Shown here in pieces: positions 26,701 through 34,020 of a stretch of DNA of 64,000 nucleotides. The number at the start of each line of letters is the position of its first letter. Position 1 is the stretch's first letter. The DNA lies in assembly GCA_947500525.1 (NCBI GenBank), contig CANMSH010000002.1, positions 682,001-746,000 on the forward strand, given 5' to 3'. This DNA comes from an uncultured Flavobacteriaceae bacterium (GTDB taxonomy: Bacteria; Bacteroidota; Bacteroidia; Flavobacteriales; Flavobacteriaceae). The translations under genes and the position numbers were made by a program. The notes under the pieces were generated by a model, which ran no database searches, was not told the origin of the DNA, and was given only the letters and a program-made list of their open reading frames with translations.

Positions 26701-26921
26701 CCTACCGCTGGATTATTTTTACCACCGGAAAATCACTTGTCGACGGCTCTTTTTACAGACTACCGTCCTGGGGTTGCTATACCTTAGATGGTAAAGATCT
26801 TGAGATTGAAGGTGTAAAGCCAGATGTATATGTTGGTAAAAGCTTTAAAGACCGTATCGATGGTAATTACCCACAATTAGATGCTGCAATCGAATTAATT
26901 TTGAAAAAATTGAATAAATAA
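23778..26921 (+). CDS. Tricorn-like S41 family peptidase with PD40 beta-propeller
   Basis: 1,047 residues from the ATG at 23778, chosen because MKLIKLIFITLIMISFTVQGQ is a proper signal peptide; a longer frame upstream begins inside the terminator. The N-terminal ~560 residues are a WD40-like (PD40) propeller with repeats such as SPDGKWVAFSSN and SPDGKYIYFTSD. A tricorn-type core (YYEAWGGMEENFYDENFHG), a PDZ domain (~785-870) and the C-terminal S41 protease follow. The nucleophile region is NEQSLSDAE, with Ser953 in the expected place. It is an exported peptide- or protein-degrading enzyme, probably periplasmic. It stands alone between a terminator and the isomerase gene. Confidence 0.9.
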   Translation: MKLIKLIFITLIMISFTVQGQKNDTYFVLNPVITPDASSIIFSYEGDLWKVATSGGNATRLTAMQGEENNPSISPDGKWVAFSSNQYGNNDVYVMSLSGGVIKQLTFHDSADIVSSWSWDSSIIYFQSGRMNSFTTYSVDRKGGTPKRLFDHYFNTVHNVVEHPSTGEIFFNESWESNFFANRKRYKGDYNPDIKSYNLKTKAFKKHTTYKGKDFGATFDQSGKIYFKSDEGNGEYNLYTIQNGSKKQLTKFNTSIMWPKVSANGEKIVYRKDYQLFVYDVKSGKTNKPSISIFKNNTLNKEQSYATKGKVTYFDISPDEKKIAFVSRGKLFISDIKGTFIKELRTNPKEAVQEVKWLKDNTALLFSRSDKGYYNWFSISANGASPEKQLTKTNKNNRQLSLNHDLSKGVYLRGRNDVCMIDLGSFKSTVVVSDELWGFYNSTPHFSPDNKYILFEAYRNFETDFLVYNIASKKTTNLTKTNVSESSAIWSPDGKYIYFTSDKLNPGYPYGTKNARIYQMALDKYDKPFKSDKYNALFKKEAKTKDTDKKDEGKTTPITNINTDGLMKRLSRISPNFGQQFNPSIIVKNKKSHIVYTSNHGGGEFQLWKTILTPFKDSKTERISDKTINDGYQLVTAKKNNYILMNGAIHTLDISSNKLKEIATNFTFNKSLSKEFEQMYYEAWGGMEENFYDENFHGQNWQQLRDRYSKYLPYVSSRANLRLIFNDMLGELNTSHFGFRSRGKEENLYHGSRSLATGILFKNQQPFEVERIVNEGPSDMLGKNIKKGDQLIAVNGIKVNPNVNREFYFSKPSGIDEMTLTFKRNGSQFNVNIHPARSNTIRTLLYDEWQDTNESYVNAKSKNRISYVHMKNMSGNELNKFKEKMVSNEGAKDALILDLRYNTGGNVHDDVLRFLSQKTYLRWKYREGKLANQSNFGVSDKPIVLLINEQSLSDAEMTAAGFKALGLGTIIGTETYRWIIFTTGKSLVDGSFYRLPSWGCYTLDGKDLEIEGVKPDVYVGKSFKDRIDGNYPQLDAAIELILKKLNK

Positions 26922-26952
26922 TGTTTATACCGTGAATTTTAACAAAACCATG

Positions 26953-26960
26953 TATCTTTG
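26953..26960 (+). promoter_or_regulatory. -7 promoter box of the isomerase gene
   Basis: TATCTTTG, an exact TAnnTTTG match, lies 19 nt before the start codon. Confidence 0.6.
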
Positions 26961-26979
26961 CACATCTAAAATTTAAAAA

Positions 26980-27912
26980 ATGACAGACGGATTATACGCA
27001 AAATTTAACACCTCAAAAGGGGCTATCTTAGTGAATTTAGAATTTGAAAAAACACCTGGTACGGTTGGAAACTTTGTGGCTTTAGCGGAAGGAAATTTAG
27101 AGAATTCTGCAAAACCTCAAGGAAAACCATATTATGATGGTTTGAAATTTCATAGAGTGATTGCTGACTTTATGATTCAAGGTGGATGCCCACAAGGTAC
27201 AGGTACTGGAAACCCTGGATATAGTTTTGATGACGAATTTCATCCAGAATTGAAACATGATAAACCAGGTATTTTATCTATGGCCAATTCAGGACCTGCA
27301 ACAAACGGGAGTCAATTTTTCATTACCCATGTAGAAACTCCGTGGTTAGATAATAAACATACTGTTTTTGGAAATGTAGTTGAAGGTCAAGATATTGTCG
27401 ATGCTATTCAGCAAAACGATGAATTGACTTCAATTGAAATTTTAAAAGTTGGAGCTTCTGCCGAAGCTTTCAACCCCATTGAAGCTTTTAGAAAATTTGA
27501 AGGTAGCAGAGCTGAACGAGAGGCTGCAGAAAGAGAAGCTCAAGAAGCCATTCTAAACGAAGCATCTGCTGGTTTTAAAAAAACAGACAGTGGCTTACGT
27601 TATCAAATTATTCAAGAAGGTAATGGCGTACAAGCAACGAAAGGATCGATGGTATCGGTACATTACAAAGGGCAGTTATTAGATGGAACTGTTTTTGATT
27701 CTTCATACAAAAGAAAACAACCTATCGATTTTACAATTGGCGTAGGTCAGGTGATCTCTGGATGGGATGAAGGAATTCAATTGCTGAAAGTTGGTGATAA
27801 AGCCCGTATGGTGATTCCTTCAGACCTAGCATATGGTTCGCGAGGAGCGGGAGGTGTAATTCCACCAAATGCACCGTTAATTTTCGATGTAGAATTAGTA
27901 AATGTAAAATAA
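26980..27912 (+). CDS. Dual-family immunophilin: cyclophilin-FKBP fusion peptidylprolyl isomerase
   Basis: Catalyses proline cis-trans isomerisation with two unrelated domains in one 310-residue chain. Residues ~5-165 are a cyclophilin (FHRVIADFMIQGG, then SMANSGPATNGSQFFIT, then WLDNKHTVFG). A charged helical linker rich in Ala, Glu and Arg (~165-200) joins it to an FKBP domain (~200-310; VHYKGQLLDGTVFDSS, GVIPPNAPLIFDVEL). This order is the CFBP type described from Flavobacterium johnsoniae. There is no signal peptide, so it is cytoplasmic. It has its own promoter and terminator. Confidence 0.95.
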   Translation: MTDGLYAKFNTSKGAILVNLEFEKTPGTVGNFVALAEGNLENSAKPQGKPYYDGLKFHRVIADFMIQGGCPQGTGTGNPGYSFDDEFHPELKHDKPGILSMANSGPATNGSQFFITHVETPWLDNKHTVFGNVVEGQDIVDAIQQNDELTSIEILKVGASAEAFNPIEAFRKFEGSRAEREAAEREAQEAILNEASAGFKKTDSGLRYQIIQEGNGVQATKGSMVSVHYKGQLLDGTVFDSSYKRKQPIDFTIGVGQVISGWDEGIQLLKVGDKARMVIPSDLAYGSRGAGGVIPPNAPLIFDVELVNVK

Positions 27913-27956
27913 TATCCATTCACGCATACCAAAGCGATAAAAATAATCGTTTTAAT

Positions 27957-27985
27957 AATCCCGACTAAAATCTGTCGGGATTTTT
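27957..27985 (+). terminator. Rho-independent terminator after the isomerase
   Basis: A 9-bp stem (AATCCCGAC/GTCGGGATT) over an 8-nt loop, followed by TTTTATTTG. Confidence 0.85.
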
Positions 27986-28030
27986 ATTTGAATGCTTTTT
28001 TTTATTATATTAGTTGAATAATAGGGCTTT

Positions 28031-28588
28031 ATGCAGAGTTTAAAACCATCAAAAGGTAAATTATTAGTAGCCGAACCATCTATTTTAAATGACACTTCAT
28101 TTAATCGATCTATCGTGCTGTTATCCGAGCATAATGAAGATGGAGCCATTGGCTTTATTATTAATAAACCTTCTGAATTTATTATTAGTGATATTATTCC
28201 TGAAATAGAATCAACTCTAAGAATTTATATTGGAGGTCCTGTTGCTACTGAAAATTTATATTTTGTGCATCGGATGCCAGATTTGATTGCCGATAGTATT
28301 GAAATTGGTGATGGCATTTTTTGGGGTGGTAATTTTGACAACGTTCAGCAATTACTAGACAATGATGTTTTGACGAACGACGATATTCGCTTTTTTCTTG
28401 GTTATTCAGGTTGGAGTAAAGATCAATTACAAGATGAATTAAACACAACATCTTGGAAGGTCATTGAAAATAGCCATCAAAACATTTTTGATATTTCACA
28501 TAAGTCTTTTTGGAAAGATGAATTGATGAAATTTGGAGGTGAATACCAAATTTGGGCAAATGCTCCTGAGAACCCAAGCTTAAACTAA
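28031..28588 (+). CDS. YqgE/AlgH family protein
   Basis: 185 residues of the YqgE/AlgH (DUF179) family. Hallmarks: GKLLVAEPSILNDTSFNRSIV at the start, GAIGFIINKPSEF, IYIGGPVATENLYFVHR, and FFLGYSGWSKDQLQDEL. The molecular function is not settled; family members were named after effects on alginate regulation in Pseudomonas, and the fold is a small cytoplasmic alpha/beta protein. The stop codon overlaps that of the convergent aminotransferase gene by 4 nt, a tail-to-tail arrangement with no room for a terminator. Confidence 0.93.
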   Translation: MQSLKPSKGKLLVAEPSILNDTSFNRSIVLLSEHNEDGAIGFIINKPSEFIISDIIPEIESTLRIYIGGPVATENLYFVHRMPDLIADSIEIGDGIFWGGNFDNVQQLLDNDVLTNDDIRFFLGYSGWSKDQLQDELNTTSWKVIENSHQNIFDISHKSFWKDELMKFGGEYQIWANAPENPSLN

Positions 28589-29412
28589 CCCAATAAGGCC
28601 AGGGCCTTAAGTTTCTTACTAATTTCTTGTGAAATCTTTGCTTCATACGTTTTTCGACGGTATTTTGTTACAGGTTGAACGCCCACAATGGCATTAGTAA
28701 TAAAGACTTCATCAACTTTTTGTAATTCAAACGGTGAGATTTCGGTTTCCATGATAGTGAAATTAGGATCCTTTTTTAACACTTCTATAACCTTTTTACG
28801 CATAACACCTTTAATACAGCCCTCTGTTAAGGCGGGCGTTAAAATGGTCGTGTCTTTTACTAAAAAAAGATTGCCATTAATGGCCTCCACCAATTGTTTC
28901 TTTTCATTTAGCAATAATAAATTATCTAAACCATTTTCTTCTTTAAACACACTTGCAACTACGTTTAAAATTCTATTCGTAGACTTTACTGTAGATAATA
29001 GCCCTGAAGAAACATAATGATCTTTATACAAATCGATTTCATATTGATCATGAATAGAAACTTGTAATTCATTTGCCTCTATTAGAAAGTCTGTTTCATT
29101 CGTGGTAGGTGTATACAGACCTCCAGCACGCCTAAAAACCGAAAAGCGCACTCTCGCATTTTTTAGCTCAAGTACTTCTATCAACTTGAGAATTTCTGCT
29201 TCGAAATACTCTAGTGTAAAATGCATGGCTACTTGCATACGTAACATTCGTGATGATGCCATTAGCCTAAAATAATGATCCTCAACAAAAATAACCTTCT
29301 TATGTTCTACCTTTATCGTTTCAAAAATAGCATCTCCATAATTAAATGCCCGATTATCTGATGATATAGACACTTCTTGTTTCGACAAAAGCCTCCCATT
29401 ATAATTTAACAT
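28585..29412 (-). CDS. Class IV aminotransferase (BCAT / aminodeoxychorismate lyase type)
   Basis: PLP enzyme of fold IV, 275 residues. Seen: NGRLLSKQEVSISSDNRAFNYGDAIFETIKV at the N-terminus, the active-site segment LSTVKSTNRILNVVAS carrying the candidate PLP lysine, and the phosphate-binding EGCIKGVMRKKVIEVL plus VDEVFITNAIVGVQPV. These fit branched-chain or D-amino-acid aminotransferases and 4-amino-4-deoxychorismate lyase (PabC) equally well. The EVFITNA..G.QPV ending and small size slightly favour PabC. It has its own promoter and is convergent with the YqgE/AlgH gene. Confidence 0.88.
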   Translation of the reverse strand: MLNYNGRLLSKQEVSISSDNRAFNYGDAIFETIKVEHKKVIFVEDHYFRLMASSRMLRMQVAMHFTLEYFEAEILKLIEVLELKNARVRFSVFRRAGGLYTPTTNETDFLIEANELQVSIHDQYEIDLYKDHYVSSGLLSTVKSTNRILNVVASVFKEENGLDNLLLLNEKKQLVEAINGNLFLVKDTTILTPALTEGCIKGVMRKKVIEVLKKDPNFTIMETEISPFELQKVDEVFITNAIVGVQPVTKYRRKTYEAKISQEISKKLKALALLG

Positions 29413-29429
29413 ATATAGATTTTAGTGTG

Positions 29430-29437
29430 CAAATCTA
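29430..29437 (-). promoter_or_regulatory. -7 promoter box of the aminotransferase gene
   Basis: The minus strand reads TAGATTTG (TAnnTTTG), 17 nt before the start codon at 29412. Confidence 0.6.
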
Positions 29438-29440
29438 AAT

Positions 29441-29466
29441 AAAAAAAGCCTTGATTTCTCAAGGCT
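29441..29466 (-). terminator. Rho-independent terminator after the START-like gene
   Basis: An 8-bp stem (AGCCTTGA/TCAAGGCT) with a 4-nt loop. On the minus strand it is followed by seven T. It directly precedes the aminotransferase promoter. Confidence 0.85.
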
Positions 29467-29488
29467 CTTCTATTAAATAATGGTGCGA

Positions 29489-29869
29489 TTAGGCACCTAT
29501 TGTATGTTTTAATTCACTTATTTGATTTTCCCAAAACATCTTAGACTCTTCTACTTCATCGTCATCCGCAAAGGCCACTACGATAAGAGATACATCTTTC
29601 GTTATAGCATCTACTTCAATCCTAAACTCGAAATAAGTATCATCATCTTCTGTAAGCCACTTATACCGAATACGTTCATTTGTTTTGTAAGAAACTCTTT
29701 TTGCTTCTTCCTCTGAATCATCCCAGATAAATGTAAAAAGATCACTCCTTGAATTTACATTATCAGCGAACCATTCAGCCAACCCATCAGGAGTAGATAA
29801 ATACTGATATAAGAATGCTGGAGATGAGTGAATTGGAAATTCAATCTCAAATTTAATTTTTTCTGACAT
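29489..29869 (-). CDS. START-like (SRPBCC superfamily) protein
   Basis: 126 residues. The pattern is FEIEFPIHSSPAFLYQYLSTPDGLAEWFADNV at the N-terminus, a beta-rich middle (FTFIWDDSEEEAKRV) and a C-terminal helix (EESKMFWENQISELKHTI). This is the helix-grip layout of AHSA1-type START domains, which form a cavity for hydrophobic ligands. It is very acidic. Such stand-alone proteins are widespread in Flavobacteriaceae, and their ligand and role are unknown. Monocistronic, with its own terminator. Confidence 0.85.
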   Translation of the reverse strand: MSEKIKFEIEFPIHSSPAFLYQYLSTPDGLAEWFADNVNSRSDLFTFIWDDSEEEAKRVSYKTNERIRYKWLTEDDDTYFEFRIEVDAITKDVSLIVVAFADDDEVEESKMFWENQISELKHTIGA

Positions 29870-29952
29870 TTAATTTTTTTTTCTCAATGAGTGACAATAT
29901 ATATATTATTTATTTGATAAAAAACTTTTTAGAAAAATTTAAACGATCATGC

Positions 29953-29982
29953 TTGTGTCAACTAAATTTGTTTTTATATTTG
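29953..29982 (+). promoter_or_regulatory. Promoter of tRNA-Met, textbook Bacteroidota type
   Basis: TTG at 29953-29955, exactly 19 nt of spacer, then TATATTTG at 29975-29982. This is a full match to the TTG-N19-TAnnTTTG consensus. It ends 12 nt before the mature tRNA. Confidence 0.8.
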
Positions 29983-29994
29983 CAACCGCGAAAT

Positions 29995-30068
29995 GGCGAG
30001 GTAGCTCAGATGGTTAGAGCGCAGGATTCATAACCCTGAGGTCGGCAGTTCAATTCTGCTCCTCGCTA
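29995..30068 (+). tRNA. tRNA-Met, anticodon CAT
   Basis: A complete cloverleaf: acceptor GGCGAGG/CCTCGCT (one G-U pair), D arm GCTCAGATGGTTAGAGC, anticodon loop with CAT, T arm GGCAG-TTCAATT-CTGCT, discriminator A, CCA not encoded. The acceptor begins with a G-U pair rather than the unpaired first base of initiator tRNAs, so this is an elongator-type gene. Confidence 0.95.
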
Positions 30069-30072
30069 CAAG

Positions 30073-30100
30073 AAAAAGCTCCAAAATTGGAGCTTTTTTT
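30073..30100 (+). terminator. Terminator of tRNA-Met
   Basis: The stem AAAAAGCTCCAA/TTGGAGCTTTTT has a very short loop and a following T-run, directly after the tRNA. Confidence 0.85.
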
Positions 30101-30154
30101 ATTTCAAAAAACGTAGCAACTTTAGTTGCTTAAGTTTGGAGAAATAAAAAAGTG

Positions 30155-30178
30155 GCAACACCCATGTGTTGCTTTTTA
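30155..30178 (+). terminator. Second hairpin with T-run downstream of tRNA-Met
   Basis: GCAACAC/GTGTTGC, a 7-bp stem over a 4-nt loop, followed by TTTTTATT. Possibly a back-up terminator or a relic of a lost gene. Confidence 0.55.
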
Positions 30179-30441
30179 TTGTAAAGCTTCCCCATTCAGA
30201 ATCAGCGAAGCTAATTCTAATTAAAACGTAACAAATTTGTATGATTAAGCTTAGAGAAACTAAGCATCACCAAGGAACGATTTTTCTTTCAAGGCACCCT
30301 ATAAATAATCAGCAAACTAAATTTCTTTAGAATACTATAATGTATTCTCTTGGTTTTATTCAAAATACGAGCAGGAAAAAACAAAACGCTCGTGACGCAA
30401 CCAAAAGGTGAGTTTTCAATCTTCTAAGAAAGCAACCTGTC

Positions 30442-30831
30442 ATGAAAAACATAAGCTATTTCATTTTCATCGTTTTCTTCGGATTTACGGCATGTAACAG
30501 TGATGAATCTATCTCTCAAGAAAGCGAACTTAAAACCTTACAAGAACAGTTTGAAGAAATTACAAACATGGTTGAAGATGCAACTTGTGATGATCCAAAC
30601 AATTGGACTTTTACTGCGTATGGTAGTAAAGCATGTGGTGGACCGCAAGGTTTCATAGCCTATCCTTTAACTATAGATACGATTACATTTCTCGAAAAAA
30701 TAGAAGCTTATAACCTTGCAGAAGAACAATTCAATAGAAAATGGGGTGTCATTTCTGATTGTGCACTAGTTCCGAGCCCAGAAAGCTTGATGTGTGAAAA
30801 TGGCAAGCCCGTTCTCATATATTCATTTTAG
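30442..30831 (+). CDS. Small lipoprotein of unknown function
   Basis: 129 residues with a lipobox (FGFTAC, Cys18) after a short hydrophobic leader, so anchored in the envelope. A helical segment (ELKTLQEQFEEITNMVEDA) is followed by a compact Cys-containing domain: ATCDDPNNWTFTAYG, KACGGPQGFIAYP, then two more Cys near the C-terminus (SDCALVP, LMCENGKP). The four Cys probably pair as two disulfides. I have no named function for it. Monocistronic, ending at a terminator shared with the convergent M15 gene. Confidence 0.8.
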   Translation: MKNISYFIFIVFFGFTACNSDESISQESELKTLQEQFEEITNMVEDATCDDPNNWTFTAYGSKACGGPQGFIAYPLTIDTITFLEKIEAYNLAEEQFNRKWGVISDCALVPSPESLMCENGKPVLIYSF

Positions 30832-30863
30832 TACACTTAACATGTCATTGTTAAAAAAGAAAA

Positions 30864-30887
30864 AACCCAAGTACTACGACTTGGGTT
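30864..30887. terminator. Bidirectional terminator between lipoprotein and M15 peptidase genes
   Basis: A 9-bp stem (AACCCAAGT/ACTTGGGTT) over a 6-nt loop. There are runs of A on the left (T on the minus strand), so it is strongest for the leftward gene. Confidence 0.75.
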
Positions 30888-30910
30888 CTTTACAAGGGAG
30901 AAAGTCAATT

Positions 30911-31654
30911 TTAAAATAGTAGACTTCTATTGATTCCTAATATATTATCTTTTGTATATGTATCTAAAAAGCTCTCCGTAAAGTGATTTTTACCTAATAA
31001 AGGCTGTTTCTTTAAAATGGCTTGTATGTCTCTTTGGCTATATTCTTCTAACATTGGCTTTGCTAATTCAGCAAAGCTATAATGCCAAGGTTCGTATTTA
31101 AATCCTTTTCGACTATGATCGTTGGTATATACTCTATAATACCCATATTTATGGGCGTTGGTATCCATCCATTCTCTAAATGACTTATAAATACCATATC
31201 CATGAAAATTTTTAGTGCTTAATGGGTATTTTGATGTTTTAATACTTCCATCAACAACATCAATCTCTGTACCCCAATGATGTCTAGAACTTCCTGGTAT
31301 AGCTGTATATCTAATATTATATAACACAGCATGTTTTGATGATAAATTTCGAGACCGGTATCTTTTATATTTACGTGTCCAAATTAAGTTTTGATGATTA
31401 AAGCTTCTATAGCTCGACACGACTCTAATGTTCATGCCACTTTTACGAGCCGCATAATTCATCTCTAAATAAGCCTGATGAGCCTTTTTCTGCAATTTAT
31501 ATCCCGTTCCGTAAAGCTTAGGAGCTCCTTTTCCTATCAAATCACTTTCCGAATACATCGAAGTTTTGGTATTTGTAAAAGCCAAATTTGGGCTAGATAT
31601 AATTACAATACCTGCAAAAGCGGAGTTTTTTAAAAAATTTCTTCTTGAATTCAC
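30911..31654 (-). CDS. M15 family peptidase (D-Ala-D-Ala carboxypeptidase type), Tat-type signal
   Basis: 247 residues. The N-terminus NSRRNFLKNSAFAGIVII has the twin-arginine pattern (SRRNFLK), so export folded through TatABC is likely; tatC is in this window at 37.9 kb. The catalytic domain carries the M15B zinc-site signatures SSYRSF, PGSSRHHWGTEIDVVDG and EPWHYSF. It should cleave D-Ala-D-Ala or L,D-peptide bonds in peptidoglycan, in the periplasm. Monocistronic, preceded by a long A+T-rich intergenic region. Confidence 0.9.
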   Translation of the reverse strand: MNSRRNFLKNSAFAGIVIISSPNLAFTNTKTSMYSESDLIGKGAPKLYGTGYKLQKKAHQAYLEMNYAARKSGMNIRVVSSYRSFNHQNLIWTRKYKRYRSRNLSSKHAVLYNIRYTAIPGSSRHHWGTEIDVVDGSIKTSKYPLSTKNFHGYGIYKSFREWMDTNAHKYGYYRVYTNDHSRKGFKYEPWHYSFAELAKPMLEEYSQRDIQAILKKQPLLGKNHFTESFLDTYTKDNILGINRSLLF

Positions 31655-32041
31655 CTGAATTTTATCCTTTTTAGTTAAACATTATCAAAATAATCCACCC
31701 AACTCCTACCCTAAGGTGAATTAAATTCATGGCAATTTTTCTTTAACTAAAATAATTAATATGATGAGGGCTTTTAACAACAGTTCTTGCAGTTATTAAC
31801 ATTTTAATTGTTGATTTACTGTTGATAATTTCGCGAGGTGAAAAATATTAAATTAAAATTTAAATAATTGATTTTAAATCACTTGTGATTAAATTTAAAT
31901 CAAATTACTCTATTTCACTTATTAACAATTATTACTTTCAACCATTTTCATTAACAATTTAAAGCATAAAAAATAAGTCAATGTTACAAAAGGTTTCGCT
32001 CTTAATTAAAACGAAATAAGTGTCACAAAAAGGAATACAAA
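31655..32041. other. A+T-rich intergenic region with imperfect inverted repeat
   Basis: 387 nt without a gene. Near 31868-31905 lies an imperfect palindrome around CACTTGTG (TGATTTTAAATCAC facing GTGATTAAATTTAAATCA). The rest is simple A+T-rich DNA with nothing else recognisable. The upstream region of the M15 gene must be in here. Confidence 0.5.
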
Positions 32042-33211
32042 TTATTGGTTTTTGGTTTGCTTTTTAGTCTTTTTACTGCCTTCATACATTTCGTACTTTA
32101 CAAACCTGCAGTCAAGTTTACCATTATAAACTTGAATCTTTTTAGATGTTCTAAGACCTACACTTTTTAAACCCTGTTGAAAGTCGGAAGTGATTAACCA
32201 AGCATCCGTGTTCGGGTATCCATGTTTCAAGGTATTACCGATTTCTCTATAAAAAATAGGTACATCAATCTCTAATCGTTCGCCGTATGGCGGATTAAAC
32301 AATACAATTGTTTTACCTTCTAATTCCTTCTCTGTATTAAAGAAATTATCATGTTTTATATCTATAAACTCATCTAAATGAGCGTTTTTCACATTATCAA
32401 TAGCCTTTCGAACAGCAGATGGAGCTTTATCAAATCCAATTATTTTTCGAAACGATTCCCTCGTTCGTTTTAAAAGTGATTCTCTAATTCTATCAAATAA
32501 CTCTGCATCAAAATCATTCCATTTTTCAAAACCAAATTCTCTTCTATTAATGTTTGCAGGAATATTATTCGCGATCATGGCCGCTTCGATCAAAATTGTC
32601 CCACTTCCACACATAGGATCGATAAAATGCTGGGTACCATCATACCCGGAGTGTAATACCAATCCGGCTGCCAACACTTCATTAATAGGTGCTATATTAG
32701 TAGCACTTCTATACCCTCTTTTGTGCAAGGAGTCTCCAGAACTATCTAATGAAACGGTGCACAATTGCTTTTGGATGTGAATATTCAACTGCACATCAGG
32801 ATGCTTAATATCAATATTGGGGCGCTTACCGAATTTATCTCTAAAATAATCAACAATGGCATCTTTAGATTTTAGTGCGGTATAATGAGAATGTGTGAAA
32901 TTATCTGAATTTACTACTGCATCAATAGCAAAAGTTCCGTTTTCATTAAAGTAGCGCTCCCATTTTATAAATTGTAATTGCTTATACAATTCATCCTCAG
33001 AATCAACCCTAAATTTTTTAATAGGTTTTAAAATTCTCACAGCCGTTCTAAGGGCTAAGCTAGCTTTATACATAAAACCATTATCTCCTACAAAAGACAC
33101 ATTACGAATTCCTTCGCGTATATCCATTGCTCCGAGTTGCCTTAGTTCTTTCGCTAACAATCCTTCAAAACCATACATGGTTTTAGCAACCATTTTAAAA
33201 TTATCACCCAT
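32042..33211 (-). CDS. THUMP-domain class I SAM-dependent RNA methyltransferase (RlmL/YcbY N-half type)
   Basis: Probable 23S rRNA guanine-N2 methyltransferase. 389 residues from the ATG at 33211 (MGDNFKMVAKT). An ATG 30 nt further up is possible, but it overlaps a TAnnTTTG box (33229-33236). The THUMP domain covers ~40-150, and the SAM-binding motif FIDPMCGSGTILIEAAMIA and the catalytic NPPYGERL of N2-guanine methylases lie in the C-terminal half. It corresponds to the RlmL half of E. coli RlmKL; the RlmK half is absent, as usual in this phylum. The C-terminus is Lys-rich. Confidence 0.88.
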   Translation of the reverse strand: MGDNFKMVAKTMYGFEGLLAKELRQLGAMDIREGIRNVSFVGDNGFMYKASLALRTAVRILKPIKKFRVDSEDELYKQLQFIKWERYFNENGTFAIDAVVNSDNFTHSHYTALKSKDAIVDYFRDKFGKRPNIDIKHPDVQLNIHIQKQLCTVSLDSSGDSLHKRGYRSATNIAPINEVLAAGLVLHSGYDGTQHFIDPMCGSGTILIEAAMIANNIPANINRREFGFEKWNDFDAELFDRIRESLLKRTRESFRKIIGFDKAPSAVRKAIDNVKNAHLDEFIDIKHDNFFNTEKELEGKTIVLFNPPYGERLEIDVPIFYREIGNTLKHGYPNTDAWLITSDFQQGLKSVGLRTSKKIQVYNGKLDCRFVKYEMYEGSKKTKKQTKNQ

Positions 33212-33228
33212 CAAAAAAATATTTGAGA

Positions 33229-33236
33229 CAAAAATA
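33229..33236 (-). promoter_or_regulatory. -7 promoter box of the RlmL-type gene
   Basis: The minus strand reads TATTTTTG, 17 nt before the ATG at 33211. Using it rules out the longer start at 33241. Confidence 0.5.
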
Positions 33237-33267
33237 CCCATTTTTCAAATCCTACAGTTTGATTTCT

Positions 33268-33275
33268 TACTTTTG
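33268..33275 (+). promoter_or_regulatory. -7 promoter box of the methyltransferase/ZIP pair
   Basis: TACTTTTG matches TAnnTTTG and lies 28 nt before the start at 33304, divergent from the RlmL-type promoter. Confidence 0.5.
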
Positions 33276-33303
33276 TTGCCTTATTAATTTTATATTTAAA
33301 AGA

Positions 33304-34020
33304 ATGGATTGGTTTCAACATTGGTTTGATACAACGTATTACCATATTCTCTATCAAGATAGGAATGATGATGAAGCCCAGTTGTTCATGTGTAATCTAA
33401 CATCTTTTCTTGCTCTTAAAAAGAATAGCAAAGTATTAGATTTACCTTGTGGGAAAGGTAGGCACTCTATTTTTTTAAACTCGCTAGGTTTTGACGTTAT
33501 TGGTGCCGACTTATCAAAGAATAGTATTACTCATGCCAAAAAATTTGAAAATGAATCTTTAAGTTTTGAAGTACATGATATGAGAGATTCCTTCAAAACG
33601 AAATTTGATGCAATTCTTAATTTGTTCACTAGTTTTGGTTATTTCGATGAAGATGAAGTAAACATACAAGTTCTACAAAATCTGAAAAACGGACTCTCGA
33701 AAAATGGTGTCTTAGTCATCGATTTTATGAATGTGGCTTTTGTAGAAAAAAAGTTAGTAAGCGAAGAAACAATTACAAAAAATGATATTGATTTTAAAAT
33801 TAAAAGGTCAATAGAAAATGGCTTTATTAAAAAAGATATTCGCTTTACAGCAGACCAGAAAAATCATCATTATAATGAATACGTTCGCTATATTACTTTA
33901 GATACTTTTAAAAGATATATTTCAGCGGCTGGCTTAAAATTAAAACATACTTTTGGGGATTATGATTTGAATCCTTTCGATTTAGAAACTTCAAATCGAT
34001 TAATCTTAATACTTGAATGA
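33304..34020 (+). CDS. Class I SAM-dependent methyltransferase
   Basis: 238 residues from the ATG at 33304 (MDWFQHWFDTTYYH); the longer frame upstream covers the promoter. The SAM-binding motif I is VLDLPCGKGRHSIFL, followed by DVIGADLSKNSITHA (motif II) and DAILNLFTSFGYF (motif IV). The sequence start, DTTYYHILYQDRN, is typical of a Bacteroidota subfamily with unknown substrate. The stop overlaps the ATG of the ZIP gene (ATGA), so the two are translationally coupled. A small-molecule substrate is more likely than nucleic acid, but this is a guess. Confidence 0.85.
   Translation: MDWFQHWFDTTYYHILYQDRNDDEAQLFMCNLTSFLALKKNSKVLDLPCGKGRHSIFLNSLGFDVIGADLSKNSITHAKKFENESLSFEVHDMRDSFKTKFDAILNLFTSFGYFDEDEVNIQVLQNLKNGLSKNGVLVIDFMNVAFVEKKLVSEETITKNDIDFKIKRSIENGFIKKDIRFTADQKNHHYNEYVRYITLDTFKRYISAAGLKLKHTFGDYDLNPFDLETSNRLILILE

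Larger units (their letters stand above)
30069..30441. other. Intergenic region after tRNA-Met with two hairpins
   Basis: 373 nt without a gene. Besides the tRNA terminator it has a second terminator-like hairpin (30155-30178) and an AGCAACT/AGTTGCT repeat near 30115-30130. The remaining ~260 nt, up to the lipoprotein gene, show nothing recognisable. Confidence 0.6.
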
